Shown one piece after another: positions 18,836-26,950 of a stretch of DNA of 64,000 nt. Positions within the stretch are counted from its first letter, which is position 1, and every line of letters begins with the position of its first letter. This stretch comes from Streptomyces zingiberis (GTDB lineage Bacteria; Actinomycetota; Actinomycetes; Streptomycetales; Streptomycetaceae). A model generated the notes under the pieces. The model had not been told where the DNA came from. It worked only from the letters and a program-made list of their open reading frames with translations, and did not search any database. Made by a program: the position numbers and the translations under genes. The DNA is taken from assembly GCF_012034935.1 (NCBI RefSeq), contig NZ_JAATEN010000009.1, positions 62,001 through 126,000 of the forward strand. Reading direction: 5' to 3'.

Positions 18836-19106
18836 CGGTTCACCTCCTTCCCCGGGCGGGGTGGGTCGAGGAGGTTCGGATGACAGTGGCAACTGGGAGG
18901 CTCGCCCATGGGCGGACGCTCACACCTTTCGGTCGGGGGCCGGACGCGGCCCGGGATGCACACCATCGTAAAGGAGCGGCCCAGCCCCCGGCGGGGGCGG
19001 AACGGGTGGTCCGCCTGGCGGCGGCGGTACCGGAGCCCGGCGGGGCGGCACCCGGACCCGCCGGCGCTCCGGCCGGGGGCCGGTCCGGGCGGCGCACTCG
19101 GATGGA

Positions 19107-19436
19107 TCAGGCTCCTCCGCCGCCCGCGCCGCCCGCGCCGCCCGCGCCGCCCGCGCCGCCCGCGCCGCCCGCGCCGTCCTCCCCGCCGCCGGCGCCCCCG
19201 CCACCGGCACGGGTGGCCGGCGCCGGCGCGGAGGACAGGCGTATACGGTGCGGGACGCGCTCCGCCGTGGGCTCCGTCATCTCGTCCACGACGCGCCCGC
19301 CGGCGAGGTGGAGGACCCGGTCCGCGGTGGCCGCCGCGTTCGGGTCGTGGGTGACCATGACCACGCTCTGCCCCAGCTCGTCCACGGCCTCGCGGAGGAA
19401 GCGCGGCACGTCCTGGCCGCTGCGGGAGCCGAACCG
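19107..19436 (-). pseudogene. C-terminal remnant of an ABC transporter ATPase (MacB/LolD type)
   Basis: About 50 codons (19278-19436) read as the last part of an ABC exporter ATPase: D-loop-like F-G-S-R-S-G-Q-D-V, then FLREAVDELGQSVVMVTHDP with an intact H-loop, and ADRVLHLAGGRVVDEM. Walker A, Q-loop, signature and Walker B are absent, and the frame upstream closes at a stop near 19475 after sequence of unrelated type. Downstream the frame runs into a tail encoding Gly-Gly-Ala repeats. No permease is next to it. A deletion that removed the rest of an ABC operon is the simplest reading; a functional short protein is unlikely. Bases 18836-19106 carry no other gene. Confidence 0.75.
19119..19172. 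repeat. 6 x 9-bp tandem repeat (gccgcccgc)
   Basis: Six perfect copies of gccgcccgc, which read as Gly-Gly-Ala repeats in the frame of the ABC-ATPase remnant on the minus strand. Replication slippage in unconstrained sequence is likely. Confidence 0.92.
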
Positions 19437-19505
19437 CGGGACGGCCGCCGGGGCGGAACCGGGCGCCGCGGTCCGTCACCGGCGACCGGGGCGCGCGGGA
19501 GGCCG

Positions 19506-20222
19506 TCAGGCTCCGTGGCGCGCGGTGAACGCGGCGGCGTCCCACGTACCGCCGAGCGCGGGGGCGAGCCAGGAGGCGGCGCGGGCGCGGAAGGCCGGCG
19601 GCTCCAGGGCGCCGGCCCCGGCGGGGACCGCGCCCAGCAGTGGGCCCCCGGCGACGGCCGGGAGATCGCCCAGGTTGCAGCGCTCGGCCGTGCCGGGGGC
19701 GGCCGGCCAGCTGCCGACGAGGACACCCGGGCACGCCAGCCCCCGGGACCGCAGGGCCTCCGCGGTCAGCGCGGTCGCGTTGAGGGTGCCCAGCCCGGCC
19801 TCGGCGACCACCAGCACCGGCGCGCCCAGCAGCCGGGCGGCGTCCGCCAGCGTCGCGCCCGCCGCGTCGTAGCGCACCAGCAGGCCCCCGGCTCCCTCCA
19901 CCAGCACCAGGTCGTGGCCGGCGGCCAGCTTCTCCGCGGCCTCGGCGATCCGCTCCGGGTGCACCGGGGGCAGCGCCGACCGGCGCGCCGCGGTGTCCGG
20001 GGCCAGCGGCTCGGGGAACCGCGCGAGTTCGGCGGTGGTGACCGGCCCGGCGAGCCGGGCCGTCTCCGCCGCGTCCCCCGGCTCCCCGGGCGCCACCCCG
20101 GTCTGGGCCGGCTTGAGCACGGCGACGGTGCGGCCCGCCGCCAGCGCAGCGGCGGCCAGCGCGGCCGTGGCCACCGTCTTGCCGACGCCGGTCCCGGTAC
20201 CGCTGACGACGGTGACGGCCAT
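19506..20222 (-). CDS. bioD: dethiobiotin synthetase
   Basis: A 238-residue P-loop ligase that closes the ureido ring of dethiobiotin from DAPA, CO2 and ATP. The Walker A is VVSGTGTGVGKTVATAAL (residues about 5-22); Lys in VLKPAQTG and the loop LVLVEGAGGLLVRY (about 105-118) are family hallmarks. Start ATG 20220-20222 with a GAGGCGAGAGG site. It is third in the minus-strand order bioB-bioA-bioD, with a 113-base gap after bioA. Confidence 0.96.
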   Translation of the reverse strand: MAVTVVSGTGTGVGKTVATAALAAAALAAGRTVAVLKPAQTGVAPGEPGDAAETARLAGPVTTAELARFPEPLAPDTAARRSALPPVHPERIAEAAEKLAAGHDLVLVEGAGGLLVRYDAAGATLADAARLLGAPVLVVAEAGLGTLNATALTAEALRSRGLACPGVLVGSWPAAPGTAERCNLGDLPAVAGGPLLGAVPAGAGALEPPAFRARAASWLAPALGGTWDAAAFTARHGA

Positions 20223-20335
20223 GCGCCTCTCGCCTCCTCACCTGTTCGCGTGTCGTTCTGTGGGGTGCCCCCGGGCCGTCCCGGCCGCGGGCACCGGGCC
20301 GGCGGGGTGGTGCTCCGGGAAGGCCCGTTCCCGCG

Positions 20336-21676
20336 TCAGCCCGCCGCCGCTGCCGCGCACACGGCCGCGCAGATCCGTGCCGTGTCCGCCGCGTCCGTGA
20401 CATACGGCGGCATCGTGTAGACGAGGTCACGGAAGGGACGCAGCCAGACGCCCTCCCGCAGCGCGGCGCGGGTGGCCGCCGCCAGGTCGGCCTCGTGGTC
20501 GAGCTGGACGACACCGATGGCGCCCAGCACCCGGACGTCGCGCACGCCCGGCAGCCCTTCCGCCGCGGCCAGCCCCTCGCGCAGGCCGCGCTCGATACGG
20601 CCCACCTCGCCGCGCCAGTCCCGGGAGAGCAGCAGGTCCACCGAGGCGCCCGCGACCGCCGTGGCCAGCGGGTTGCCCATGAAGGTCGGGCCGTGCGCCA
20701 GCACCGGGACCTCTCCGCGGGCGATGCCCCCGGCGACCTCGGGGGTGCACAGCGTGGCCGCGAGGGTCAGCATGCCGCCGGTGAGGGCCTTGCCCAGGCA
20801 GAGCACATCGGGCGCCACCCCCGCGTGGTCCGCGGCGAACAGCTCACCGGTGCGGCCGAAGCCGGTCGCGATCTCGTCCAGCACCAGCAGCACGCCGTAC
20901 TCGTCGCACGCCTCGCGCAGCACCCGCAGATAGGCGGGGGAGTGGAAGCGCATCCCCCCGGCGCCCTGCACCACCGGCTCGACGACCACCGCCGCCAGCT
21001 CGTCCGCGTGACGGGCGATCAGCCCGCGCAGGTGGTCCGCGTACCCGGGGTCGGCCGGGGCGCCGAAACCGGGCGGCGGGGCGTCGGCGAACACCTGACG
21101 GGGCAGCACACCGGACCACAGGTGGTGCATCCCGCCGTCCGGGTCGCAGACCGACATCGGCTGCCAGGTGTCGCCGTGGTACCCGCCGCGCCAGGTCAGC
21201 AGCCGCCGCTTCGCCGGTCTGCCCAGCGAACGCCAGTACTGCAAGCACATCTTGACGGCCACCTCGACCGCCACCGAGCCGGAGTCCGCGAGGAAGACAT
21301 GGCGGAGCGGCTCCGGGGTGATCTCCACCAGCCGGGCGGCCAGCCGGACCGCCGGTTCATGGGTGAGGCCGCCGAACATGACATGGCTCATCCGCTCCAG
21401 CTGCGCCCGCGCCGCCCCGGTCAGCACCGGATGGCCGTAGCCGTGCACCGCGGACCACCAGGAGGACATGCCGTCGATCAGCTCGTCGTGGCCCTCGGCC
21501 GGTTCGGCGAGCCGCAGCCGCACCCCCGAGGCCGAGTCCACCACCAGCGGCGGGCGCAGGCCGGGCATCGGGCCGTACGGGTGCCAGACGTGGCGGCGGT
21601 CCAGTTCCAGCAGTTCCGCGGTGGTCAGCGCCCCGGCCGGGGGGAGCCCGGCCGGTCCCGGGGCCGGCTCAGGCAT
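20336..21676 (-). CDS. bioA: adenosylmethionine-8-amino-7-oxononanoate aminotransferase
   Basis: A 446-residue class III aminotransferase that converts KAPA to DAPA with SAM as amino donor. Seen: [11 protein letters not shown] near the N-terminus, substrate Tyr/Trp loop [57 protein letters not shown] with the PLP Asp, and PLP Lys in [16 protein letters not shown]. The start is ATG 21674-21676, inside the end of bioB (8-base overlap), so translation is coupled. About 67 in-frame codons upstream belong to antisense of bioB's tail and were excluded. Confidence 0.95.
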   Translation of the reverse strand: MPEPAPGPAGLPPAGALTTAELLELDRRHVWHPYGPMPGLRPPLVVDSASGVRLRLAEPAEGHDELIDGMSSWWSAVHGYGHPVLTGAARAQLERMSHVMFGGLTHEPAVRLAARLVEITPEPLRHVFLADSGSVAVEVAVKMCLQYWRSLGRPAKRRLLTWRGGYHGDTWQPMSVCDPDGGMHHLWSGVLPRQVFADAPPPGFGAPADPGYADHLRGLIARHADELAAVVVEPVVQGAGGMRFHSPAYLRVLREACDEYGVLLVLDEIATGFGRTGELFAADHAGVAPDVLCLGKALTGGMLTLAATLCTPEVAGGIARGEVPVLAHGPTFMGNPLATAVAGASVDLLLSRDWRGEVGRIERGLREGLAAAEGLPGVRDVRVLGAIGVVQLDHEADLAAATRAALREGVWLRPFRDLVYTMPPYVTDAADTARICAAVCAAAAAG

Positions 21677-22898
21677 TGGGCGGCAGGCCGGTGCCGGCGC
21701 CGCGGCGGCGCACCGCGACCAGATCGGTGCGGGCCTCGCCACCGGCCCGGCCGCCGGCCGGCGCGGGAGCGGGGCGTGCGGCGGTGTCAGGGGCCGTGGG
21801 GTCCGCCGTCGCCGTCGCCGTCGCCGCCGGTTCCCCGGCGTCCCGGGCCGGTACCCCGCCGGGCGGGCGGCCGCCATTCCCGCCGCCGGTGCCCGACCGG
21901 TGCGCCGGCAGCGTCACGGTGTCCGCGCCCTCCACCTCGAACCCCGCGTCGGCGATCATGTCCAGGTCGGCCTTCCCCGCCTGGCCCTCGCTGGTGAGGT
22001 AGTCACCGAGGAAGACGGAGTTGGCCAGGTGGAGCGCGAGCGGCTGCAGCGACCGCAGATGGACCTCACGCCCGCCCGCCAGCCGCACCTCGACGTCGGG
22101 GCAGACGAAGCGGACCATGGCCAGGATGCGCAGCGCCCGCCGGGGGGTGAGCTCCCAGGTCCCGGCCAGCGGGGTGCCCTCGAAGGGGATGAGGAAGTTG
22201 ACCGGCACGGAGTCCGGGTCCAGCTCGCGCAGCGCGAAGACCACGTCGACCAGGTCCTCGTCCGACTCGCCCATCCCCGCGATCAGGCCGGAGCAGGCGG
22301 AGAGCCCCGCGCCCCGGGCCTGCCGGACCGTGGCGACCCGGTCCGCGTAGTCGTGCGTGGTGCAGATCGAGGCGTACTCCGCCTCGGAGGTGTTGAGGTT
22401 GTGGTTGTAGGCGTCGGCGCCCGCCGCGCGGAGCCGCTCGGCCTGCCCGCCGGAGAGCAGCCCGAGGCACGCGCAGACCTCGACCCCCTCGTTCCGCTCG
22501 CGGATCGCCGCGATGGTGTCCGACACCCGCTCCAGGTCCCGGTCGGTCGGGCCGCGGCCGCTCGCCACCAGGCAGACCCGCTTGGCGCCGCCGGCCACCC
22601 CGGCCGCGGCGGCCTCGGCGGCCTCCTCCGGCTTCAGCCAGGTGTACCTGAGGATCCCCGCTCCGGAGCCCAGCCGCTGCGAGCAGTAGGAACAGTCCTC
22701 GGGACAGAGCCCCGACTTGAGGTTCACCAGGTAGTTGAGTTTCACCCGCCGCCCGAACCAGTGGCGGCGCACCCGGCCCGCCGCGGCCACCACGTCGAGC
22801 AGGTCGTCGTCGGAGGTCGCCAGCACGGCGAGGGCCTCGTCCCGGGTGGGCGTCTCGCCGCGCAGCCCTTTGTCCACCAGCGTGTTCAGCAGCTCCAT
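21669..22898 (-). CDS. bioB: biotin synthase
   Basis: A 409-residue radical-SAM enzyme that inserts sulfur into dethiobiotin. The [4Fe-4S] motif is [10 protein letters not shown] (CxxxCxxC, about residues 64-71). Also seen: [50 protein letters not shown] and [16 protein letters not shown]. After the catalytic barrel (to about residue 345) there is a 60-residue Gly/Pro/Ala/Thr-rich tail that most biotin synthases lack; it looks disordered. Start ATG 22896-22898. First gene of the bioB-bioA-bioD set; divergent from bioF. Confidence 0.96.
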   Translation of the reverse strand: MELLNTLVDKGLRGETPTRDEALAVLATSDDDLLDVVAAAGRVRRHWFGRRVKLNYLVNLKSGLCPEDCSYCSQRLGSGAGILRYTWLKPEEAAEAAAAGVAGGAKRVCLVASGRGPTDRDLERVSDTIAAIRERNEGVEVCACLGLLSGGQAERLRAAGADAYNHNLNTSEAEYASICTTHDYADRVATVRQARGAGLSACSGLIAGMGESDEDLVDVVFALRELDPDSVPVNFLIPFEGTPLAGTWELTPRRALRILAMVRFVCPDVEVRLAGGREVHLRSLQPLALHLANSVFLGDYLTSEGQAGKADLDMIADAGFEVEGADTVTLPAHRSGTGGGNGGRPPGGVPARDAGEPAATATATADPTAPDTAARPAPAPAGGRAGGEARTDLVAVRRRGAGTGLPPNA

Positions 22899-22965
22899 GC
22901 CGAAGATCCTCGCCTACCCGGGCGGGCCGGGCCAAGGAGGGATCCCACAACGCGGGCTGAGCGGC

Positions 22966-22983
22966 GTGTGGGTATCACCACAC
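22966..22983. promoter_or_regulatory. palindromic operator candidate between bioB and bioF
   Basis: A perfect inverted repeat GTGTGG-N6-CCACAC in the 146-base gap between divergent bioB (start 22898) and bioF (start 23045). A plus-strand TAGGTT (23006-23011) is a possible bioF -10 box, so the palindrome sits in its -35 area. A biotin repressor site is the obvious guess; no known consensus was matched. Confidence 0.5.
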
Positions 22984-23044
22984 CGTGTTCCGCCCGCCGC
23001 GGGACTAGGTTTTGGGCACACCCCACAGTCGCGAGGAGCGGCCG

Positions 23045-24256
23045 ATGCCTCAGGAGCAGTACCAGCGGGACCCTTTCGCCTGGCTCGACGCGGAGGCGGC
23101 CGCCCGGCGGGAGAACGGCACGGACCGGGTGGTGCGCCCCCGGCCGGCCCGCTCACCGCTGCTGGACCTGGCCTCCAACGACTACCTCGGCCTGGCGCGT
23201 CACCCGGAGGTGACGGACGCGGCCGCGTCCGCGTCCCACCGGTGGGGGGCCGGGGCCACCGGCTCCCGGCTGGTGACCGGCTCCACCGCGCTCCACGCCG
23301 AACTGGAGGTCGAACTGGCCGCGTTCTGCGGCTTCGAGGCCGCGCTCGTCCTCTCCTCCGGTTACGCCGCCAACCTGGCCGCCGTCACGGCGCTCACCGG
23401 CCGGGGCTCCCTCGTGGTCTCCGACGCCGCCAACCACGCCTCGCTGATCGACGGCTGCCGGCTCTCCCGGGCCACCACCAGGGTGGTCCCGCACGCCGCC
23501 CCGGACGGCGTGGCGCGCGTCCTCGACGAGGCCGGAGACCCCCCTCCGGCCGGCGGCGCGGCCGGCCGCACCACCGGGCCCGGCGGGCGCCTCGGCGCTC
23601 TGGTGGTCACCGACGCCGTCTTCTCCGTGGACGGCGACGCGGCGCCGCTCGCCCCGCTCGCCGCCGTCTGCCGGGAGCGGGGCGCGGCCCTGCTGGTGGA
23701 CGACGCGCACGGGCTGGGGGTGCTCGGCGCGGGCGGCCGGGGCTCCGCGGACGCGGCCGGCCTCGCGGGGGCGCCGGACACCGTCGTCACCGTCACCCTC
23801 TCCAAGGCGCTGGGCAGCCAGGGCGGGGCGGTGCTCGGCCCGGCCCGGGTGATCGCACATCTGGTCAACACCGCGCGGACGTTCATCTTCGACACCGGTC
23901 TCGCGCCCGCCGCCGCCGGGGCCGCGCTGGCCGCGCTGCGGCTGCTGCGCCGCGAACCGGAGCGGGCGGCCCGGGCCCGGTCCGCGGCGGGGGCGCTCCA
24001 CACAGGGCTGACGGCGGCCGGTCTGGCCGCCGTGGCGCCGGACGCCGCCGTCGTCTCGGTCCGGGCGCCGTCCCCGGAGGGGGCCGTGCAGTGGGCGGCC
24101 GACTGCCGTGCCGCCGGTCTGGCGGTGGGCTGCTTCCGTCCCCCGTCGGTGCCCGACGGGGTGTCCCGGCTGCGGCTCACCGCCCGCGCCGACCTGACGG
24201 CCGGGCAGATCAATGAGGCGGTGCGGACGGTCGCCGCCACGGCCCCCGCCGGCTGA
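23045..24256 (+). CDS. bioF: 8-amino-7-oxononanoate synthase
   Basis: A 403-residue alpha-oxoamine synthase that condenses pimeloyl thioester with alanine to KAPA, the first ring-forming precursor step of biotin synthesis. Seen: LDLASNDYLGLARHPEV, GATGSRLVTGSTALHAELE, DAANHASLIDGCRLS, VDDAHGLGVLGAGGRG, and PLP lysine in VTVTLSKALGSQGG. The start is ATG 23045 with GAGGAG 8-13 bases upstream; a TTG 33 bases earlier is in frame but has no site. Short Gly/Pro insert near residue 165. Divergent from bioBAD, so it is probably co-regulated. No bioC/bioH or bioI is in the window. Confidence 0.95.
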   Translation: MPQEQYQRDPFAWLDAEAAARRENGTDRVVRPRPARSPLLDLASNDYLGLARHPEVTDAAASASHRWGAGATGSRLVTGSTALHAELEVELAAFCGFEAALVLSSGYAANLAAVTALTGRGSLVVSDAANHASLIDGCRLSRATTRVVPHAAPDGVARVLDEAGDPPPAGGAAGRTTGPGGRLGALVVTDAVFSVDGDAAPLAPLAAVCRERGAALLVDDAHGLGVLGAGGRGSADAAGLAGAPDTVVTVTLSKALGSQGGAVLGPARVIAHLVNTARTFIFDTGLAPAAAGAALAALRLLRREPERAARARSAAGALHTGLTAAGLAAVAPDAAVVSVRAPSPEGAVQWAADCRAAGLAVGCFRPPSVPDGVSRLRLTARADLTAGQINEAVRTVAATAPAG

Positions 24257-24292
24257 GGTCCCGCCGGTTCTTCCCGGCCCGCGCCGGGCGGC

Positions 24293-24325
24293 CCCGGCCG
24301 TACCGCGCGGGACGGTACGGCCGGG
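24293..24325. terminator. bidirectional terminator hairpin
   Basis: Perfect 13-bp stem (cccggccgtaccg / cggtacggccggg), 7-base loop, between convergent bioF (ends 24256) and the NlpC/P60 gene (ends 24333). Confidence 0.85.
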
Positions 24326-24332
24326 ACCAGGC

Positions 24333-24881
24333 TCAGCCCACCCGGCCGTAGCGGACGCTCTTGGTCCAGATCTTCTCCAGCTTCACCACCGAGCCGGCCT
24401 TGGGGGAGTGCCAGACCTTTCCGCTCCCGGCGTAGACGCCCACGTGGTAGACGCTGCCCCCGGAGTGGAAGAAGACCAGGTCGCCCTTGGCGCGGCTGCC
24501 CGCGGAGATGTGGCGGGTCTTGTTGTACTGGGCGGCCGCCGTGCGCGGCAGCTTCTTGCCGGCCTTCTTGAACGCGTACTGGGTGAGGCCGGAGCAGTCG
24601 AAGCGGCTCGGCCCCGCGGCTCCGTACTTGTAGGGGGACCCCTTCTTCGAGGCGGCGACCTTCAGCGCCTTGGTGCCGGCCGTGGCGGCCTGGGCCTCGG
24701 GGGCGGCGCCGGGCGCCAGCAGGGACCCGCCGAACGCGGCGAGCGTGAGCGCCGAGACGGCGCCCGCCCGGGTGAGCCGGACGGCCGTCCGGTGGGCGGG
24801 ACCGGTGGTGCCCGTGGTGGCTGTGGTGCCGGTCGTGCCGGTGGGGCTGTCGTGCTTCTGGACGTTTCCGTGCGCGGACAT
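24333..24881 (-). CDS. NlpC/P60 family peptidoglycan hydrolase, secreted
   Basis: A 182-residue secreted cell-wall endopeptidase. After a Thr/Gly-rich N-region and a hydrophobic stretch (AGAVSALTLAAFGGSLLAP, cleavage near AQAA) comes the NlpC/P60 domain: ASKKGSPYKYGAAGPSRFDC with the nucleophile Cys (DCSGLTQYAFKKAG), KGDLVFFHSG, and catalytic His in VYHVGVYAGSGKVWHSP. The start is ATG 24879-24881; a TTG two codons earlier is possible. The gene sits directly behind a c-di-AMP riboswitch, the classic arrangement for actinobacterial wall hydrolases, and the GAAGGG site lies at the aptamer's 3' edge. Confidence 0.93.
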   Translation of the reverse strand: MSAHGNVQKHDSPTGTTGTTATTGTTGPAHRTAVRLTRAGAVSALTLAAFGGSLLAPGAAPEAQAATAGTKALKVAASKKGSPYKYGAAGPSRFDCSGLTQYAFKKAGKKLPRTAAAQYNKTRHISAGSRAKGDLVFFHSGGSVYHVGVYAGSGKVWHSPKAGSVVKLEKIWTKSVRYGRVG

Positions 24882-24889
24882 GCGCAACC

Positions 24890-25080
24890 CTTCGTCAGTC
24901 GCCTGTGAGGGATGGCCTGTCGGGTTCGGGCAGGCGAAGATGCCCGGCCGCGGTGTGCGGCTTCACCCCAAGGGCCGCCCGGACGGATCCGGTCGGGCCC
25001 GGCTTGCTGGGTCCTCCACTCCTGCCGGTCCACTGGTTCGACCTGTCATCCGGGCGGTGGCAGGATTCGGCGTCCACCCG
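24890..25080 (-). ncRNA. c-di-AMP (ydaO/yuaA) riboswitch
   Basis: On the minus strand the leader of the NlpC/P60 gene contains the conserved blocks of the ydaO aptamer in order: GACGCCGAATCCTGCC (about 25059-25074), GGCAGGAGTGGAGGACCCA (about 25008-25026), CTTGGGGTGAAGCCGC (about 24957-24972) and CCCGAACCCGACAGG (about 24917-24931). The last block ends about 35 bases before the start codon. Binding of c-di-AMP normally turns such genes off. Bases 25081-25389 upstream carry no gene and must hold the promoter; I could not fix its boxes. Confidence 0.85.
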
Positions 25081-25389
25081 GACCGCCCCGCCTCGGCGGC
25101 GGGGGCTTGCCGTCGGCGATGGTTACGCATCCCGTGCCGCGATCCGTCACGGAAACGGCCCTTTGTGAAAGTTCTCACTCCTGCCCCGACTGCCGCAAAA
25201 GGGGCGGACGTTGACGGGAACCAATGCGGCCGTACCGTCCTGAGCTGGGGTTGTTCCGCCGATGTCGAGGATGGGGCGCACCGGGGACGGAGCCTCTCCG
25301 GCCTGTCATGTTCACTGCCGGCTTCGGGTCTTCGGTGAGGGGGCAGGGCGGTCGGCGGGCCCGGCGGGCGGACTCTCCCCGACGGGCCG

Positions 25390-25692
25390 TCAGCGTCCCC
25401 CGGGCGGCAGGGTGACGCGCCCGGTGCGGCGCTCCCCGTCGAGGACCCGCAGCGCCCGCGCCAGGATCGCCGTGTGCAGCTCCGTCTCGCCCCTGGCGTG
25501 CATCACGGCGAGCGCGTCGCGCAGCCGCCCTGCCCGGGTGACGAGCGCCTGCGCGGCCCGCAGGCTGCCGTAGGTGTCGGTGGACCGGGCCGGATTGATC
25601 CGGCCGAGCAGGTCGGCGGCCGCCAGGAAGCCGTCGACGACCTCACCCTCGGCCCGGGTGAGCGCGGGCAGCGGGGGCAGTTCGGGCAGCAC
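25390..25692 (-). CDS. hypothetical protein downstream of the ClpP-like gene
   Basis: A 100-residue, mostly helical, Leu/Ala/Arg-rich protein without signal peptide or membrane segment. It begins at GTG 25690-25692, six bases after the ClpP-like stop, and is surely co-transcribed. Notable stretches are AEGEVVDGFLAAADLLGRIN and LVTRAGRLRDALAVMHARGE. I do not recognise a family. Its tight link to an inactive ClpP homologue and the divergent Phd/YefM gene suggests a common function, such as an adaptor, but nothing in the sequence proves it. Confidence 0.65.
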   Translation of the reverse strand: MLPELPPLPALTRAEGEVVDGFLAAADLLGRINPARSTDTYGSLRAAQALVTRAGRLRDALAVMHARGETELHTAILARALRVLDGERRTGRVTLPPGGR

Positions 25693-25698
25693 GGCGGA

Positions 25699-26322
25699 TC
25701 ACCGCCCGCCGGCCGGCGCGCGGCGGGTGACGAGGTGGTCGGCGAGACCGTAGGCCACGGCCTCGGCGGCCGGGAGGACCAGTTCGCGCTCGATGTCCCG
25801 GCTGATCCGCGCGGCCGGCCGGCCCGTGTGCCGGGCCAGCAGCGCCTCCAGTATCTCGCGCTCGCGGTTCATCTCCCGGGCGCGCAGGGCGAGATCGTCC
25901 ACCTGCCCTTCGACCGGCTCGGCGAGGCGCGGCTGACGGAGCACCACCCGGGAGCCGGGGAGGATCAGCCGGTGTCCCGGTTCGCCCGCCGCCAGTACCG
26001 CCGCCGCCTCGGCGACGGCCTGCCCCACGCAGACCGTCTCCACGGGGCAGCTGAGGAAGAGCAGGGTGTCGTGGACGGCCGTCATCGCGGAGGCGGAGCC
26101 GCCGGGGGAGTTGATGTAGAGGGAGATGGCCCGGCCGGGCGCGGCGTACTCCAGGTGCAGCAGCTGGGCGATCACGTCCTGGGCGGCGGTCTCGTCGAGC
26201 GCCGTGCCCAGCAGCACGATGCGCCCTTCCAGCAGCCGGGAGTAGGGGTCCTGGACGCGGATCCCGTCGGGCGTGTGCTCGGTGAACTCGGGCAGCACGG
26301 AGCGGTCGGTCGGAGACTGCAC
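25699..26322 (-). CDS. ClpP-like protein lacking catalytic Ser and His (pseudoprotease)
   Basis: A 207-residue ClpP fold: LLEGRIVLLGTALDETAAQD, ISLYINSPGGSASAMTAVHD (oxyanion region), and C-terminal ISRDIERELVLPAAEAVAYG. In active ClpP the nucleophile lies in GQAAS; here the text is VGQAVAEAAAVLAAG, with Ala104 where Ser belongs. The catalytic His of xHQP is Arg129 (RVVLRQPRL). The Asp (D176) remains. Thus it cannot be a serine protease by the normal mechanism and resembles ClpR subunits of cyanobacteria/plastids. Start GTG 26320-26322 is set by GGGGGG 6-11 bases upstream. First gene of a two-gene unit, divergent from a Phd/YefM antitoxin gene. Confidence 0.9.
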   Translation of the reverse strand: MQSPTDRSVLPEFTEHTPDGIRVQDPYSRLLEGRIVLLGTALDETAAQDVIAQLLHLEYAAPGRAISLYINSPGGSASAMTAVHDTLLFLSCPVETVCVGQAVAEAAAVLAAGEPGHRLILPGSRVVLRQPRLAEPVEGQVDDLALRAREMNREREILEALLARHTGRPAARISRDIERELVLPAAEAVAYGLADHLVTRRAPAGGR

Positions 26323-26420
26323 GGGCGGTCCCCCCTTTCTTCGGTCGCCACCCCGCCGTACCCGGCGAGGCGCGGAAACGGGCCGGTCCCGGAACCGGCG
26401 TGCATCGCGTACTGAACGTA

Positions 26421-26441
26421 CAGAACGTACCTCCTGTACGT
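26421..26441. promoter_or_regulatory. inverted repeat operator upstream of the Phd/YefM gene
   Basis: ACGTAC-N5-GTACGT (26425-26441), preceded by a direct repeat of gaacgtac (26414-26421 and 26423-26430). Cores read CGTACA and TGTACG, close to the TGTACA hexamers that YefM-type antitoxins bind. It lies just before the antitoxin start and about 100 bases before the divergent ClpP-like gene. Confidence 0.6.
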
Positions 26442-26458
26442 CTCCTACGATGGGGAGC

Positions 26459-26773
26459 ATGGCCTACGAGATTCCGGTGACGCAAGCCCGTGCGGAGCTG
26501 GCCGAGTTGATCAATCGCGTCGTCTACGGCGGTGAGCGGGTGGTGGTCACCCGCCATGGCAAGCCGCTGGTGGCGCTGGTGTCCGCCGCCGACCTGGAGC
26601 GACTGGAATCCGCGGAGCCCGGGGAGGCCGGGGAGGGGCCGGCGGAGGAGCCCGTCATCAGCACGGTGTCGGCGCTGCGGAGCGGCTCCGCGTCCGCTGC
26701 GGGCGAACGGAGCGGGTTCGGGATCGCCGCGCGCCACCACGGCTCCGGCGGGGAGACCCCGGGCGGGCGCTGA
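26459..26773 (+). CDS. Phd/YefM family antitoxin
   Basis: A 104-residue protein whose first 55 residues are a Phd/YefM DNA-binding domain: MAYEIPVTQARAELAELINR, VVYGGERVVVTRHGKPLVAL, ADLERLE. Such proteins repress their own promoter and neutralise a partner toxin with their C-terminal tail. The tail here is Glu/Ser/Gly-rich and unstructured. Two starts are possible, ATG 26450 and 26459; the second gives the family's usual N-terminus. No RelE/Doc toxin follows: the next 260 bases are non-coding. The partner may be the divergent ClpP-like operon, or the gene may be an orphan regulator. Confidence 0.83.
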   Translation: MAYEIPVTQARAELAELINRVVYGGERVVVTRHGKPLVALVSAADLERLESAEPGEAGEGPAEEPVISTVSALRSGSASAAGERSGFGIAARHHGSGGETPGGR

Positions 26774-26804
26774 CCGTACGGCGGGAGTGCGGCCGGGTTC
26801 GTGG

Positions 26805-26950
26805 CCGGTGTTCCTCACGCGCGCCGGCGTCCCCCGTACGGGGGCGCGGGCGTCGGCGGACGATATCCGGTGTTCCTCACGCGCGCCGGTCCACCGCCGT
26901 CCGTGGACTCCCCGGGCCGGGCGGCGGCCGGTGTTCCTCGCCCGGGTCCG
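26805..26950. repeat. three direct repeats with 61-62 bp period
   Basis: CCGGTGTTCCTCACGCGCGCCGG occurs identically at 26805-26827 and 26867-26889; a shortened copy (ccggtgttcctc, then diverging) starts at 26928. Sequence between copies is unrelated. No cas gene is in the window. Bases 26774-27034 hold no gene besides this array. Confidence 0.8.

Noticed and set aside
18880..19872. 330-codon plus-strand frame
   Set aside because: Repeat-rich Pro/Ala sequence antisense to the ABC remnant and bioD; no start context and no domain.
24905..25415. Several small plus-strand frames
   Set aside because: They overlie the minus-strand c-di-AMP riboswitch and its upstream promoter region and have no ribosome sites or coding signature.
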